Source: Streptomyces sp. CB02058 (GTDB lineage Bacteria; Actinomycetota; Actinomycetes; Streptomycetales; Streptomycetaceae). From it: a stretch of 64,000 nt of DNA. The notes below the pieces were generated by a model. It was not told where the DNA came from and ran no database searches. It saw only the letters and a program-made list of their open reading frames with translations. Location: positions 744,001 through 808,000 of the forward strand of contig NZ_LIPG01000002.1 in NCBI RefSeq assembly GCF_001905505.1. Reading direction: 5' to 3'. Positions 1-8,886 of the stretch are shown here, in pieces (the first letter of the stretch is position 1; the number at the start of each line of letters is the position of its first letter). A program made the translations under genes and the position numbers.

Positions 1-315
1 CGGCGCCTCGTCGCAGGAAGCGGCGATGACCACCTGGTCCACGGACGGGTCGAGCGCGGAGAGATCCGCCTCGATCGTGTCCGTGAGGCCCTCGGGCGCA
101 CTGCGCTTGGGAAGCCGCCGCACGAGACCCGAGGGATGGCGCGGCTGGTTGTAGAAGACGAAGTCCTCGTCGGAACGCACCCGTCCGGAGGAACCGAGCA
201 GCAGGGCGGAGGCGTCCACATCCGGGACCCCGGCGCCCGGGGTCCAGCGCAGCACGGCCCGTACGGCCATGGCGTCGAGAGGGACGTTCGAGCCCTTCAG
301 CATCGCGTGCGTCAT
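1..315 (-). CDS. terD: TerD-family stress protein (3' part lost at window edge)
   Basis: The reading frame starts at ATG 315 (MTHAMLKGSNVPLDAMAVRA) and runs off the left edge after about 105 residues. It has the usual start of TerD-domain proteins: a KGSNVPL opening, then a W-T-P-G-A-G-V-P-D-V-D-A-S-A-L segment, SDEDFVFYNQP, and an acidic stretch ending LDPSVDQVVIAAS. TerD domains bind calcium and belong to the tellurite/stress-response complex at the inner face of the membrane. It is divergent from an aldolase/phosphoribosyltransferase/HAD operon of the kind linked to Ter systems. The intervening 330 bp carries a tandem hairpin repeat. The family call is firm; the metal and the exact role cannot be read here. 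Confidence 0.9.
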   Translation of the reverse strand, partial: MTHAMLKGSNVPLDAMAVRAVLRWTPGAGVPDVDASALLLGSSGRVRSDEDFVFYNQPRHPSGLVRRLPKRSAPEGLTDTIEADLSALDPSVDQVVIAASCDEAP

Positions 316-394
316 GGCGGTCATCCTGCCTGCTGGTGGGGCGCGCGGACAACGCGGGGGTGCGAACCAGTAGGCCAGGACGTGTTCGCGCGGG

Positions 395-545
395 GCACGC
401 AGGCGCGCCGCGAGGGCTGTGAGATACCCGACGTACCTCACAGCCCGCAGGGCACGCAGCGGCGCCGCGAGGGCTGTGAGATACCCGACGTACCTCACAG
501 CCCGCAGGGCACGCAGCGGCGCCGCGAGGGCTGTGAGATACGTCG
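395..545. repeat. 57-bp tandem repeat with internal hairpins between divergent ter genes
   Basis: Two full copies of a 57-bp unit (414-470 and 471-527) are followed by a partial third copy (from 528) and preceded by a diverged partial one (395-413). Each full unit contains a perfect 10-bp inverted repeat, GGGCTGTGAG and CTCACAGCCC, separated by 13 bp. The array lies between terD and the aldolase gene, so it could be a multimeric operator or a set of attenuator hairpins. Translation through it (from 419) is open but only yields a repeated peptide upstream of a better start. Confidence 0.85.
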
Positions 546-649
546 GGGTTACCCGAAGTTCATACGGGTGGGGAACCTCCGACACCTGTCCGAACGTACT
601 ATTACCGGCCACACGTTGTCCGGTCTATCAGGCAGTACGGGGGAATCAC

Positions 650-1810
650 ATGCGTCATTTCGGGCACATCTCGCCCGCTGTCCGGGAGGGTCTGTTCTTC
701 AGGGAGCCGTGCGAATTCAGCGCGGACTCCCCCTCCCGCATGCTGTCGGCGGCGCTCGGCGCCACCCTCTACAGCCCCGCGACCCGGCCCAGGCTGGCCG
801 ACGACGTGATCAAGCAGGCCGGGCTCGGAGTCGTCTCCATGGTGCTCTGCCTGGAGGATTCCATCGACGACGCCGAAGTGGTCGGGGCCGAGGCCAATCT
901 CGTCCGGCAGTTCGCCGACCTGGAGACGCGGGCCGTCGATCTGCCGCTGCTCTTCATCAGGGTCCGTGAGCCGGATCAGATTTCCGACCTCGTGCGGCGG
1001 CTCGGAAGCTCCGTCCGATTGTTGTCCGGATTCGTACTTCCCAAATTCACCGAAGAGCGGGGAGAGCTGTTCCTGGAAGCCCTCACCGCGGCCGAAGCGG
1101 ACAGCGGACACCGGCTGTTCGCGATGCCCGTGCTCGAATCACCCGAGCTGCTGCACCTGGAGACCAGGGGCGAGACCCTCCAGGGAATCGCCCGCACCGT
1201 CGACAAGTACCGCGAGCGGATCCTGGCGCTGCGGCTCGGCGTCACCGACTTCTGCTCCGCCTACGGTCTGCGCAGGGCGCCCGACATGACGGCGTACGAC
1301 GTCCAGATCGTCGGCGCCGTCATCGGGGACGTCGTCAACGTGCTGGGCCGGGCGGACGGCACGGGCTTCACCATCACCGGACCGGTCTGGGAGTACTTCC
1401 GCCTCCAGGAGCGCATGTTCAAGCCCCAGCTGCGCCGCAGCCCCTTCATGGGGCAGGCCGAGGAACTGCGCACCACGCTCATCGAGCACGACCTCGACGG
1501 ACTGCTGCGCGAGATCGAGCTCGACCGGGCCAACGGACTGCTCGGCAAGACCTGCATCCACCCGTCCCACGTCCTGCCCGTGCACGCGCTGTCGGTCGTC
1601 AGCCACGAGGAGTACAGCGACGCGCAGGACATCCTGCGGCCCGAGCGGGGCGGCGGCGGAGTGCTGCGTTCCGCCTACACGAACAAGATGAACGAGGTGA
1701 AGCCGCACCGTGCCTGGGCCGAACGGACCCTCCAGAGGGCCGAGGTCTTCGGTGTGGCACAGGAGGACGTCGGCTTCGTGGAGCTCCTGGCCGCGGGCGT
1801 GACGGACTGA
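650..1810 (+). CDS. HpcH/HpaI aldolase, CitE-like, of a Ter-associated operon
   Basis: This is a 386-residue CitE/HpcH-type TIM-barrel lyase. Visible hallmarks are LGATLYSPATRPRLADD near residue 40, VVSMVLCLEDSI (metal and substrate acids) near 65, LLFIRVREPDQ near 105, LRLGVTDFCSAYGLRR near 200, and GLLGKTCIHPSHVLPVHAL, the conserved late GK.cIHP block, near 315. The frame is open upstream to 419 but that part translates the tandem repeat; ATG 650 follows a GGGGGAA purine run and matches the family N-terminus. It is the first gene of a three-gene run with the phosphoribosyltransferase fusion and HAD phosphatase. In Ter-linked operons such aldolases are proposed to help make a nucleoside-like metabolite; the substrate is unknown. 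Confidence 0.9.
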   Translation: MRHFGHISPAVREGLFFREPCEFSADSPSRMLSAALGATLYSPATRPRLADDVIKQAGLGVVSMVLCLEDSIDDAEVVGAEANLVRQFADLETRAVDLPLLFIRVREPDQISDLVRRLGSSVRLLSGFVLPKFTEERGELFLEALTAAEADSGHRLFAMPVLESPELLHLETRGETLQGIARTVDKYRERILALRLGVTDFCSAYGLRRAPDMTAYDVQIVGAVIGDVVNVLGRADGTGFTITGPVWEYFRLQERMFKPQLRRSPFMGQAEELRTTLIEHDLDGLLREIELDRANGLLGKTCIHPSHVLPVHALSVVSHEEYSDAQDILRPERGGGGVLRSAYTNKMNEVKPHRAWAERTLQRAEVFGVAQEDVGFVELLAAGVTD

Positions 1811-1929
1811 ACGCGTCGACGGGCGGACGGGGCCGCCGCCCCACGGGTGAGCCCGCCGGGCGCACGACCGACCGGATGACCGACAGGGTGGCCGACCGGA
1901 CGACCGGGCGGACACGGGAAGAAGAGGCA

Positions 1930-4455
1930 GTGGACGTGGAGTGGTCGGGTAACTGGGTCGCGGGGCGGCTCGGGGTCGAGCTCGCCGGTGACGGGGAGAT
2001 CCGGGAGCTGCTGGGCCTCGCCCTGCGCCGCAACCCGAAGCGGGCCCATCTGCTCGTGTCGAACGTCCTGGGCAAGCACGTGCCCCAGCGGCCCTCCGTC
2101 GTCCACGGCGCGGGGTTCGAGCTCGGGGAGCGGGTGCGCCATCTGCTCGGCGAGGCCGAGGCCCGCCGCGCCGTCGTCCTCGGTTACGCGGAGACCGCCA
2201 CGGGCCTCGGCCACGCCGTCGCGGACGGCATCGGCGTCGCCCCCTACCTCCACTCGACCCGCCGGCCGGTCGACGGGGTCGCCCAGGCCGGCGGCTTCGA
2301 GGAGGCGCACTCGCACGCCACCTCGCACCTCCTGCTGCCCGAGGACCCGGACCTGCTGCGGAGCACCGGGGACGGCGCACCGCTGGTCCTGGTCGACGAC
2401 GAGTTCTCCACCGGCAACACCGTGCTCAACACCATCCGCGCCCTCCACGCCCGCTACCCCCGTGACCGGTACGTCATCGTCGCCCTGGTGGACATGCGGT
2501 CCGAGGCCGACCAGGGCCGCCTGGCCGAGTTCGCCGAGGAGATCGGCGCCCGCGTCGACCTCGTCGCCCGCGCCCGGGGCACCGTGGTCCTGCCCGACGG
2601 CGTCCTGGAGAAGGGGCGGAAGCTGGTCGCCGAGCAGGAGGCCGCCGCTTCGGAGAGCGAGCCTCCCGCCCCGCGCTCCGCCCCCGTGCGGGTCGCCGTG
2701 GACTGGCCGGCCGGAGTGCCCGACGGCGGACGCCACGGCTTCACCCCCGTCCACCGCGCGGCCCTCGAAGCGGCGCTGCCGGACATGGCCGCCCGTATCG
2801 CCGACGCCCTGGGCGACGCCCGCAGGGTGCTCGTCCTCGGCTTCGAGGAGCTGATGTACGCGCCGCTGCGGCTCGGCACCGCGCTGGAGGGCGCCACCAC
2901 CGCCGAGGTCCGCTACTCCACCACCACCCGCTCGCCGGTCCTCGCCGTCGACGACCCGGGCTACGCCATACGCAGCCGCCTCGTCTTCCCCGCCCACGAC
3001 GACCCCGCCGACGGGCCCGGCGACCGTTACGCCTACAACGTCGCGGGCGCGGGCTTCGACGCCGTCGTCGCCGTCGTCGACTCCGCGGCCGACACCCCCG
3101 CACTGCACGCCCCCGACGGACTGCTGGCCCGGCTCGCGGGGCACACCGACCGGGTGCTGCTCGCGGTCGTCCCGTCGTACGTCCCGTCGCGCGCCTCCCG
3201 CACGGATGCGCCGTCGACCTCCGGCACGGCCTCGTCGCAGACCTCCCGCACGGCCTCGTCGCCGCCCTTCCACAGGCAGGAAGCCGCCATGCTGCCCGAA
3301 CCCCTCAGGGGCCCCGCCTTCTCCTCCTACGCCGCGGAAGACGTCGGCTGGCTGCTCCAGGACCTCTCGGACACGGCCCTGGAGGCCCCGACAGAGGAAC
3401 GGGAGGAGGCCATCCAGAGCGGCGGCGCCCACTACGCCGAGTCGCTGCCCGTCGAATACCAGCCCAGCCCGCAGTACCAGGAGCTGTTCAAGGCCGCCCT
3501 GGAGACGTCGGCGGCCCGTATCGCCCGCGCCGTCGGCACGGTCACCGAGACGATCCTCGCCGAACACCCCGCCTCCCGGCTCCGCTCGGAGGGCAGGCCC
3601 CCCGTCCTGGTCTCCCTCGCCCGCGCCGGTACCCCGGTCGGGGTCCTCATGCGCCGCTGGGCGACGCACCGCCACGGGCTCGACCTGCCGCACTACGCCG
3701 TCTCCATCGTCCGGGGCCGGGGCATCGACGCCAACGCCCTGCGCTGGCTGGCCGCCCACCACGATCCGGCGGACGTCGTCTTCGTCGACGGATGGACGGG
3801 CAAGGGCGCCATCACCCGCGAACTCGCCGCCGCGCTGGAGGAGTTCGAGGGCTTCAGTCCGGAGATCGCCGTACTGGCCGACCCGGGCGGCTGTGTGCGG
3901 ACGTACGGGACGCGCGAGGACTTCCTCATCCCGTCCGCCTGCCTCAACTCCACGGTGTCCGGGCTGATCTCCCGTACGGTGCTGCGCTCCGACCTGGTCG
4001 GCCCGCACGACTTCCACGGGGCGAAGTTCTACCGCGAGCTGGCAGGCTCCGACGTCTCCGGGCTGTTCCTCGACAAGGTCGCCGCCCGCTTCGACGAGGT
4101 CGCCGACGCGGTGGACGCCGAGGCCAAGGAACTGCTCGCGGCGGACCGCGCCCCCACCTGGGAGGGCTGGGCCGCCGTCGAACGGATCAGCGAGGAGTAC
4201 GGCATCCACGACGTCAACCTGGTCAAGCCGGGCGTCGGCGAGACGACCCGGGTGCTGCTGCGCCGCGTCCCCTGGAAGATCCTGGCCAAGCGGGGCGCGG
4301 GCGCGGACCTCGACCACGTACGCCTGCTCGCCGAGCAGCGCGGGGTACCGGTCGAGGAGGTCGACGAACTCCCGTACACGTGCGTCGGGTTGATCCACCC
4401 GAAGTACACCCGTGGCGCGACGGGCGTGGACGGCACGGCGGTGACGTCGAAGTGA
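1930..4455 (+). CDS. Fused phosphoribosyltransferase-TRSP / StiP-type PRTase-PELOTA protein
   Basis: From GTG 1930 this encodes 841 residues (ATG 1876 is an alternative in-frame start). The first half is a PRTase_2-type phosphoribosyltransferase: the PRPP loop LVLVDDEFSTGNTV lies near residue 155, followed by a TRSP domain with the literal TTTRSPVLAV motif near 330. A Ser/Thr/Pro/Ala-rich linker (about residues 420-453) leads to a second half like the StiP or PRTase_1 family (VLVSLARAGTPVGVLMRRW, VVFVDGWTGKGAITRELAAA), ending in a PELOTA-type RNA-binding domain (LLRRVPWKILAKRGAG, CVGLIHPKYTRGA). These are commonly two adjacent genes. Here they are one frame, and a good ribosome site (AGGAAG) still precedes internal ATG 3289. 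The stop overlaps the GTG start of the HAD gene. Confidence 0.9.
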   Translation: MDVEWSGNWVAGRLGVELAGDGEIRELLGLALRRNPKRAHLLVSNVLGKHVPQRPSVVHGAGFELGERVRHLLGEAEARRAVVLGYAETATGLGHAVADGIGVAPYLHSTRRPVDGVAQAGGFEEAHSHATSHLLLPEDPDLLRSTGDGAPLVLVDDEFSTGNTVLNTIRALHARYPRDRYVIVALVDMRSEADQGRLAEFAEEIGARVDLVARARGTVVLPDGVLEKGRKLVAEQEAAASESEPPAPRSAPVRVAVDWPAGVPDGGRHGFTPVHRAALEAALPDMAARIADALGDARRVLVLGFEELMYAPLRLGTALEGATTAEVRYSTTTRSPVLAVDDPGYAIRSRLVFPAHDDPADGPGDRYAYNVAGAGFDAVVAVVDSAADTPALHAPDGLLARLAGHTDRVLLAVVPSYVPSRASRTDAPSTSGTASSQTSRTASSPPFHRQEAAMLPEPLRGPAFSSYAAEDVGWLLQDLSDTALEAPTEEREEAIQSGGAHYAESLPVEYQPSPQYQELFKAALETSAARIARAVGTVTETILAEHPASRLRSEGRPPVLVSLARAGTPVGVLMRRWATHRHGLDLPHYAVSIVRGRGIDANALRWLAAHHDPADVVFVDGWTGKGAITRELAAALEEFEGFSPEIAVLADPGGCVRTYGTREDFLIPSACLNSTVSGLISRTVLRSDLVGPHDFHGAKFYRELAGSDVSGLFLDKVAARFDEVADAVDAEAKELLAADRAPTWEGWAAVERISEEYGIHDVNLVKPGVGETTRVLLRRVPWKILAKRGAGADLDHVRLLAEQRGVPVEEVDELPYTCVGLIHPKYTRGATGVDGTAVTSK

Positions 4456-5441
4456 GCGGGACGACGAGCACCCCTGCGAACACCGGTGCGGCCGATGGCT
4501 CCTCCGCTTCCTCGGTGGCCGCGCCAGCCGCCGTCCCCGCGGAGGCTCCGGAGACCACTCCCACGGTCGCCCTCGCGGCGGCTCCGGAGGCCGCTCCCGT
4601 AGCCGTGTCCTCGGCCGCTCCCGTGACGCTGGTGGCCAGCGATCTCGACCGCACCCTCATCTACTCCGCCGCGTCCATGGAGCTGTCCATGCCGGACGAG
4701 CGGGCCCCGCGCCTGCTCTGTGTGGAGGTGTACGGCCGGGCGCCCCTCTGCTACATGACGGAGACGGCCGCCGCCCTGCTCGACGAGCTGGCCCGCACCA
4801 CGGTGTTCGTACCGACCACCACCCGGACCCGCGAGCAGTTCGGCCGCATCCACCTGCCCGGCCCCGCCTCCCGTTACGCGATCTGCGCCAACGGCGGACA
4901 CATCCTGGTCGACGGCGTCTCCGACCCGGACTGGCAGGCGCAGGTGGTCCGCAGGATCGCCGACGAGTGCGTCTCCCTCGCCCAGGTCCGTGCCCACATC
5001 CTGGCCACGTCCGACCCTGCCTGGCTGCTGAAGGAACGGGTCGCCGAAGAGCTCTTCGCCTACCTCGTCGTCGACCGGGCGGCCCTTCCCGAGGGCTGGA
5101 TGAAGGAGCTTGCGGCCTGGGCGGACCCCAGGGGCTGGACCGTCTCCCTCCAGGGCCGAAAGATCTACGCCGTGCCCAAGCCGCTCACGAAGAGCGCCGC
5201 GATGGCCGAGGTGGCCCGTCGCACCGGCGCCACGAGGACGCTCGCCGCCGGTGACTCGCTCCTGGACGCGGACCTGCTGCTCGCCGTCGACCGGGCGTGG
5301 CGCCCGGGACACGGTGAGCTCGCGGACAGCGGCTGGGGGGCGCCCAACACCGAGGTGCTGCGGGAGCGGGGCGTCGCGGCGGGCGAGGAGATCCTGCGCC
5401 GCTTCCTGCGCGCCGCCGACGCGCGTCCGGCGGGTCACTGA
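4452..5441 (+). CDS. HAD-family hydrolase of the Ter-associated operon
   Basis: The 329-residue frame starts at GTG 4452, overlapping the stop of the upstream fusion by four bases, so translation is probably coupled. After about 55 residues of Ala/Pro/Thr low complexity comes a HAD core: motif I VASDLDRTLIYS (DxDxT), motif II PTTTRT, motif III lysine in PLTKSAAM, and motif IV AAGDSLLDADLL. The cap insertion resembles Cof-type or sucrose-phosphatase-like HADs. In Ter-linked operons this phosphatase accompanies the aldolase and the phosphoribosyltransferases and probably removes a phosphate from their product. The low-complexity N-terminus is unusual for this family; a later start cannot be excluded. 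Confidence 0.9.
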   Translation: MSGTTSTPANTGAADGSSASSVAAPAAVPAEAPETTPTVALAAAPEAAPVAVSSAAPVTLVASDLDRTLIYSAASMELSMPDERAPRLLCVEVYGRAPLCYMTETAAALLDELARTTVFVPTTTRTREQFGRIHLPGPASRYAICANGGHILVDGVSDPDWQAQVVRRIADECVSLAQVRAHILATSDPAWLLKERVAEELFAYLVVDRAALPEGWMKELAAWADPRGWTVSLQGRKIYAVPKPLTKSAAMAEVARRTGATRTLAAGDSLLDADLLLAVDRAWRPGHGELADSGWGAPNTEVLRERGVAAGEEILRRFLRAADARPAGH

Positions 5442-5499
5442 GCACCCCGCAGCGATCTTCGGCAAGCTGGGCGGGCCGCAGCGACCGGAGGAGAGCCGC

Positions 5500-6159
5500 A
5501 TGACCAAGGGCAACGACACCAAGATCACAGACGAGCTGTACGCCTACGTGCTGGCCCACAACCCACCGCTGGACCCGGTGCAGCGCGAGCTCGTGGAGAC
5601 CACCTACGCGGAGCTCCCCGGCCGCGCGGGCATGCAGTCCGCGCAGGAGCAGGGACCGCTGCTGGCCTTCCTCGTCCGGCTGACGGGGGCCCGGCACATT
5701 GTGGAGGTCGGCACCTTCACCGGTTTCTCGGCACTGTCGATGGCCCAGGCGCTGCCCCTGGACGGGCAGCTGATCGCCTGCGACATCTCCGAGGAGTGGA
5801 CGGCGTACGGCCGCGACGCATGGGAGAAGGCGGGCGTCGCCGACCGGATCGACCTGCGGATCGCGCCCGCGCTGGACACCCTGCGCGCGATGCCGGCCGA
5901 GCCGCACATCGACATGGCCTACCTGGACGCGGACAAGGGGAACTACATCCCGTACTGGGAGGAGCTCGTCCCGCGCATGCGTCCGGGCGGGCTCGTCGTC
6001 ACCGACAACGTCCTCTTCCACGGGAGCGTCACCGACCCGGAGGCCACCGGTGCCGGTGCGGCCATCAAGGAGTTCAACGAGCACGTGGCCGCCGACGGCC
6101 GGATGGAGAGCGTGCTGCTGACCGTGGCGGACGGCCTGACGCTCTCGCGCCGGAAGTGA
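5500..6159 (+). CDS. SAM-dependent O-methyltransferase (CCoAOMT-like)
   Basis: This 219-residue protein starts at ATG 5500 behind a strong GGAGGAGA ribosome site. It has the class I fold of caffeoyl-CoA or catechol O-methyltransferases: an N-terminal TTYAELPGRAGMQSAQEQGPLL segment, motif I IVEVGTFTGFSALSMA near residue 70, LIACDISEEW (acidic SAM ribose ligand), the metal and catalytic stretch MAYLDADKGNYIPYWE, and GGLVVTDNVLFHG. It lies 58 bp after the HAD gene on the same strand but has its own ribosome site. The natural acceptor is unknown. Confidence 0.92.
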   Translation: MTKGNDTKITDELYAYVLAHNPPLDPVQRELVETTYAELPGRAGMQSAQEQGPLLAFLVRLTGARHIVEVGTFTGFSALSMAQALPLDGQLIACDISEEWTAYGRDAWEKAGVADRIDLRIAPALDTLRAMPAEPHIDMAYLDADKGNYIPYWEELVPRMRPGGLVVTDNVLFHGSVTDPEATGAGAAIKEFNEHVAADGRMESVLLTVADGLTLSRRK

Positions 6160-6287
6160 CCCGCGGGCTGGCTCGCGCGCGAGGGCTCGCGGGCGGGGGT
6201 TCGCGGGGCGGGCGGTGATGTCCATGCCGGAGGCCCCGCGCCGGAGGTCCTGCGCGGGTGGTGATGCCTCCGGATGCCTCCGCCGGG

Positions 6288-6503
6288 TCAGCCGCAGCAG
6301 CCGCCCCCGCAGCACCCGCCGCCGCCCGACGACGGGGCAGGAGCGGCCGACGAGGCCGAGCCGCCCACGGCCACGGCGGAGAGCAGCTTCACGGTGTCCT
6401 CGTGCCCGGCGGGGCAGGAGGCGGGAGCGGAGGACTCGGCCATGGGACGGCTGACTTCGAACGTCTCGCCGCAGGAGCGGCAGCGGTACTCGTAACGAGG
6501 CAT
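6288..6503 (-). CDS. FmdB-family zinc-ribbon protein
   Basis: The protein is 71 residues. It starts MPRYEYRCRSCGETFEVSRPM, which is the FmdB/Zn-ribbon signature, with a second cysteine in ASCPAGH. The C-terminal tail is Gly/Cys-rich (GGGGCCGGGCCG), which is common in actinobacterial FmdB proteins. It follows the DUF4383 gene by nine bases on the same strand, so the two are probably co-transcribed. A regulatory role is often assumed for FmdB but no specific function can be read. Confidence 0.92.
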   Translation of the reverse strand: MPRYEYRCRSCGETFEVSRPMAESSAPASCPAGHEDTVKLLSAVAVGGSASSAAPAPSSGGGGCCGGGCCG

Positions 6504-6512
6504 GGCCCCAGA

Positions 6513-7112
6513 TTAGAGCCTCTTCCCCTTCACGACCCCGGGCACGACCTCGGGCATCGGAGTGCGCGCGAGACGCTCCTCCCTCGCGACCTCTTCCGGG
6601 TGGCGGGCCCGCCAGTACGGATTGTCGTGCGGCAGCCCGCCGGTGACCCTCCCGTACATGCCGAACATCATCAGCAGGAGCCCGACCACGAAGCTGAAAA
6701 GCACGTTCTGCATCTGGAAGGCCAGGAAGTTCAGACCGGTGTCCAGCAGGGCCAGATTCACGAAGCCACTGGCGATGAAGAGGACCCCGAGGACCATGTT
6801 CAGGGTCGAGGCGAAGTTCCCGCCGATGACCATGCCGACGAAGAGCAGCAGCCCGACACAGATGGACAGGATGCTCAGCGCGCCGTTGGTGTTGAGGCCC
6901 GCGACGGTGTCACCGCCGGTGTCGAAGAAGCCGATACGGTCGATGAGCCCCAGGATGCCGAAGACGACGAGCAGCAGGCCCATCAGGCCCGCGCCGACGC
7001 GGTAGACCTTGCTGAGCCGGTGGTCGACGGGCAGGTGCTCGTCGAGCAGGGGGACCTTGCGCGGGGCGTCCTTGCGACGTCGGCCCGTGGGGTGCAGAAC
7101 GTGTACGGCCAT
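6513..7112 (-). CDS. DUF4383 domain four-TM membrane protein
   Basis: This 199-residue protein starts at ATG 7112 and has four hydrophobic helices: GAGLMGLLLVVFGILGLID, LSILSICVGLLLFVGMVIGG, MVLGVLFIASGFVNLALL, and VLFSFVVGLLLMMFGMYG. The last is followed by a PHDNPYWRARHPEE tail. This layout and the G-L-N-T-N-G-A-L-S segment after helix 1 are those of DUF4383. Function is unknown. It is upstream of fmdB in a likely two-gene unit. Confidence 0.9.
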   Translation of the reverse strand: MAVHVLHPTGRRRKDAPRKVPLLDEHLPVDHRLSKVYRVGAGLMGLLLVVFGILGLIDRIGFFDTGGDTVAGLNTNGALSILSICVGLLLFVGMVIGGNFASTLNMVLGVLFIASGFVNLALLDTGLNFLAFQMQNVLFSFVVGLLLMMFGMYGRVTGGLPHDNPYWRARHPEEVAREERLARTPMPEVVPGVVKGKRL

Positions 7113-7274
7113 GACGGCCTCCTCCGGACGCTTCAGCGGAAGCCGCTGCGTAACTCCAGGATCGGCCCACGGGACGCGGGGGACAAATGGGACTGCTGAG
7201 GTGCCGGTGACGAGAGGGCCGGGGCGCTGCCTCGGACGGGCCGCCCACTCGCCGGGTGCGGGCGCGGGTGGGGG

Positions 7275-7448
7275 GCGTCTCCGAGCTACGGTGCGGGCTT
7301 CAGGTGCCGCCCGATCGCGCCCGATCGCCGAGCAGGCTCAGGCCCGGATGGTGCGTCTCCGAGCTACGGGGTGGACTTCAGACGCCGCCCACCCGCCGAG
7401 CAGGCTCAGGCCCGGATGCGTGCGTCTCCGAGCTACGGGGCCGGCTCA
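7275..7448. repeat. Three-copy intergenic direct repeat
   Basis: The 7113-7445 gap holds no convincing gene. It contains three starts of GCGTCTCCGAGCTACG at 7275, 7353 and 7422, and the units between share GCCGAGCAGGCTCAGGCCCG before each restart. Unit lengths differ (78 and 69 bp), so this is a decayed tandem repeat. It ends at the stop codon of the coiled-coil gene on the minus strand and could act in its 3' end formation. Confidence 0.75.
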
Positions 7449-8816
7449 GGCAGGGCCTCCGCCGAGCTCCTCGCGTATCGCGGAGACCACCCGGGTCACC
7501 GTCTGCCGCACCGCCTCGGTCTCCGTGAGGAAGTGCCAGTAGTCGGGATGGCGCCCGTCGAGCCCCTCGATCGCCCGGTCGAGCCGCGCCACGGCGTCGT
7601 CCAGCGGGCGGGCATGGCGCGGATCGGGCGTGTTCCGCCCCGCCATGGCGAGGCGCTGGGCGTCCCTGATCGCGAAGCGCGTGCGGTCGATCTCCGCCTG
7701 CGGATTCTTGGCCACCGCGTCCAGCTGCCGCAGCCGGTCACCGGCGGCGGACACCGCCTCGTCGGTGGTGTTGAGCAAGGCGCGGACCGTGCTCAGCCGG
7801 GACGTGGCATCGGCCCAGCGCTGCTCACCGCGTGCCTCGGCGGCCTCCGCCAGCTTGGCCTCGGCCTGCCGGACATTGGCCGCGGCCTGCTCGGGAACCG
7901 GCTGGAGGTCCTGCCAGCACGCGGCCGAGAAACGTCGCCTGAGCTCGCTGAGCACCGGCTCGACCTGCCCGGCGCGTGTCGTCAGCGCCTGGGCCCGGGT
8001 GCGGAGCGACACCAGTCGGCGGTCGATCTCGGAGGCGCGCTCGGGAAGCCGGGCCGCCTCCGCCCGCACCGCCTCCGCATCCCGCAGGACCTGATCGGCA
8101 CGCTGCAGCGTCTCGGCGACGCCGTGCTTCCCCGCGCCCTGGTTGAGCTTGGTCAGCTCGGGGGCGAGCGCCGCCAGCCGTGCCGCGAGATCGTCCGCCC
8201 GCATGCCCGACGCGCGCACGGCGTCCAGGGCATTGCTCGCGGCGAGCAACGCCTGCCGGGCGCGCTCCACAGCGGGAGCGAGCCGCGCGAGCTGGGTCTC
8301 CGCACTGCCGAGCAGCGGCCCGAGACCCTGGGCGAACCGGTCGAGCTCACCCTTCACCCGTACGAGGTCGTCCTTGGCCCGGGTCAGCTGGGTCCGCGCA
8401 CCGGCGGCGGCGGAGGGCTCCAGATCGTCCCGGTCGAGATCGTGGGCGTCGACGGCGGTGATGTAGGCGTGGCTGACCTCGTCGATGCGCCGGCCCAGCG
8501 CGTCGAAGTCGTCGACCGCCTTGCGGGCACGGGGCGAACTGTCCACCGCGGTGATCGTCTCGATCGAGATCTTCAGATCACGCTGCGCGGTGTCCAGGTC
8601 GTAGAACGCCGCAGCCGCGGCATCCTTCGCCGCCTGCGCGTCGGCCCGCTGATTCTCCCCACGACCGCCGAACCACCGCCGCGTACCCCCGCCGGCGAAG
8701 GCGGACGGAAGCACGGCGGCCATCACGGGCACCGGCAGCAGCATCAGCACCAGGACGTCCCTGACGGCGGAACCAACACTCGCTTTCGCCTGCGGCCGCG
8801 TGTGTGTCGCCGTCAC
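7446..8816 (-). CDS. Membrane-anchored long coiled-coil protein
   Basis: The 456-residue frame starts at GTG 8816. One hydrophobic segment (VRDVLVLMLLPVPVMAAVLPSAFAG, about residues 18-42) is followed by roughly 400 residues of charged, alanine-rich helix with heptad-like spacing and few aromatic residues. That suggests an N-terminal membrane anchor and a long coiled coil on the far side. No enzymatic motif is visible and I do not recognise a named family. The downstream 3' region carries a three-copy repeat. Confidence 0.8.
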   Translation of the reverse strand: MTATHTRPQAKASVGSAVRDVLVLMLLPVPVMAAVLPSAFAGGGTRRWFGGRGENQRADAQAAKDAAAAAFYDLDTAQRDLKISIETITAVDSSPRARKAVDDFDALGRRIDEVSHAYITAVDAHDLDRDDLEPSAAAGARTQLTRAKDDLVRVKGELDRFAQGLGPLLGSAETQLARLAPAVERARQALLAASNALDAVRASGMRADDLAARLAALAPELTKLNQGAGKHGVAETLQRADQVLRDAEAVRAEAARLPERASEIDRRLVSLRTRAQALTTRAGQVEPVLSELRRRFSAACWQDLQPVPEQAAANVRQAEAKLAEAAEARGEQRWADATSRLSTVRALLNTTDEAVSAAGDRLRQLDAVAKNPQAEIDRTRFAIRDAQRLAMAGRNTPDPRHARPLDDAVARLDRAIEGLDGRHPDYWHFLTETEAVRQTVTRVVSAIREELGGGPA

Positions 8817-8886
8817 ATCCCTCTCCCGTGCCGATTCGCCCTGCCCGGTTCATTCTCCCACCAGTTAGGACGAACACACGGGCCGG

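Noticed and set aside
395..545. CRISPR array
   Set aside because: Repeats are direct tandems without unique spacers and no cas genes are present. The repeats at 7275-7448 and 13451-13686 fail for the same reason.
419..649. 77-residue N-terminal extension of the CitE-like aldolase
   Set aside because: It translates the tandem 57-bp repeat into a repeated peptide, while ATG 650 has a purine-rich site and the family N-terminus.
1675..4398. Long minus-strand frame opposite the PRTase fusion
   Set aside because: It is the antisense of a gene with clear motifs; the high G+C makes such shadow frames. The same holds for 55231-57390, 57892-60042 and 46919-48472 on the minus strand.
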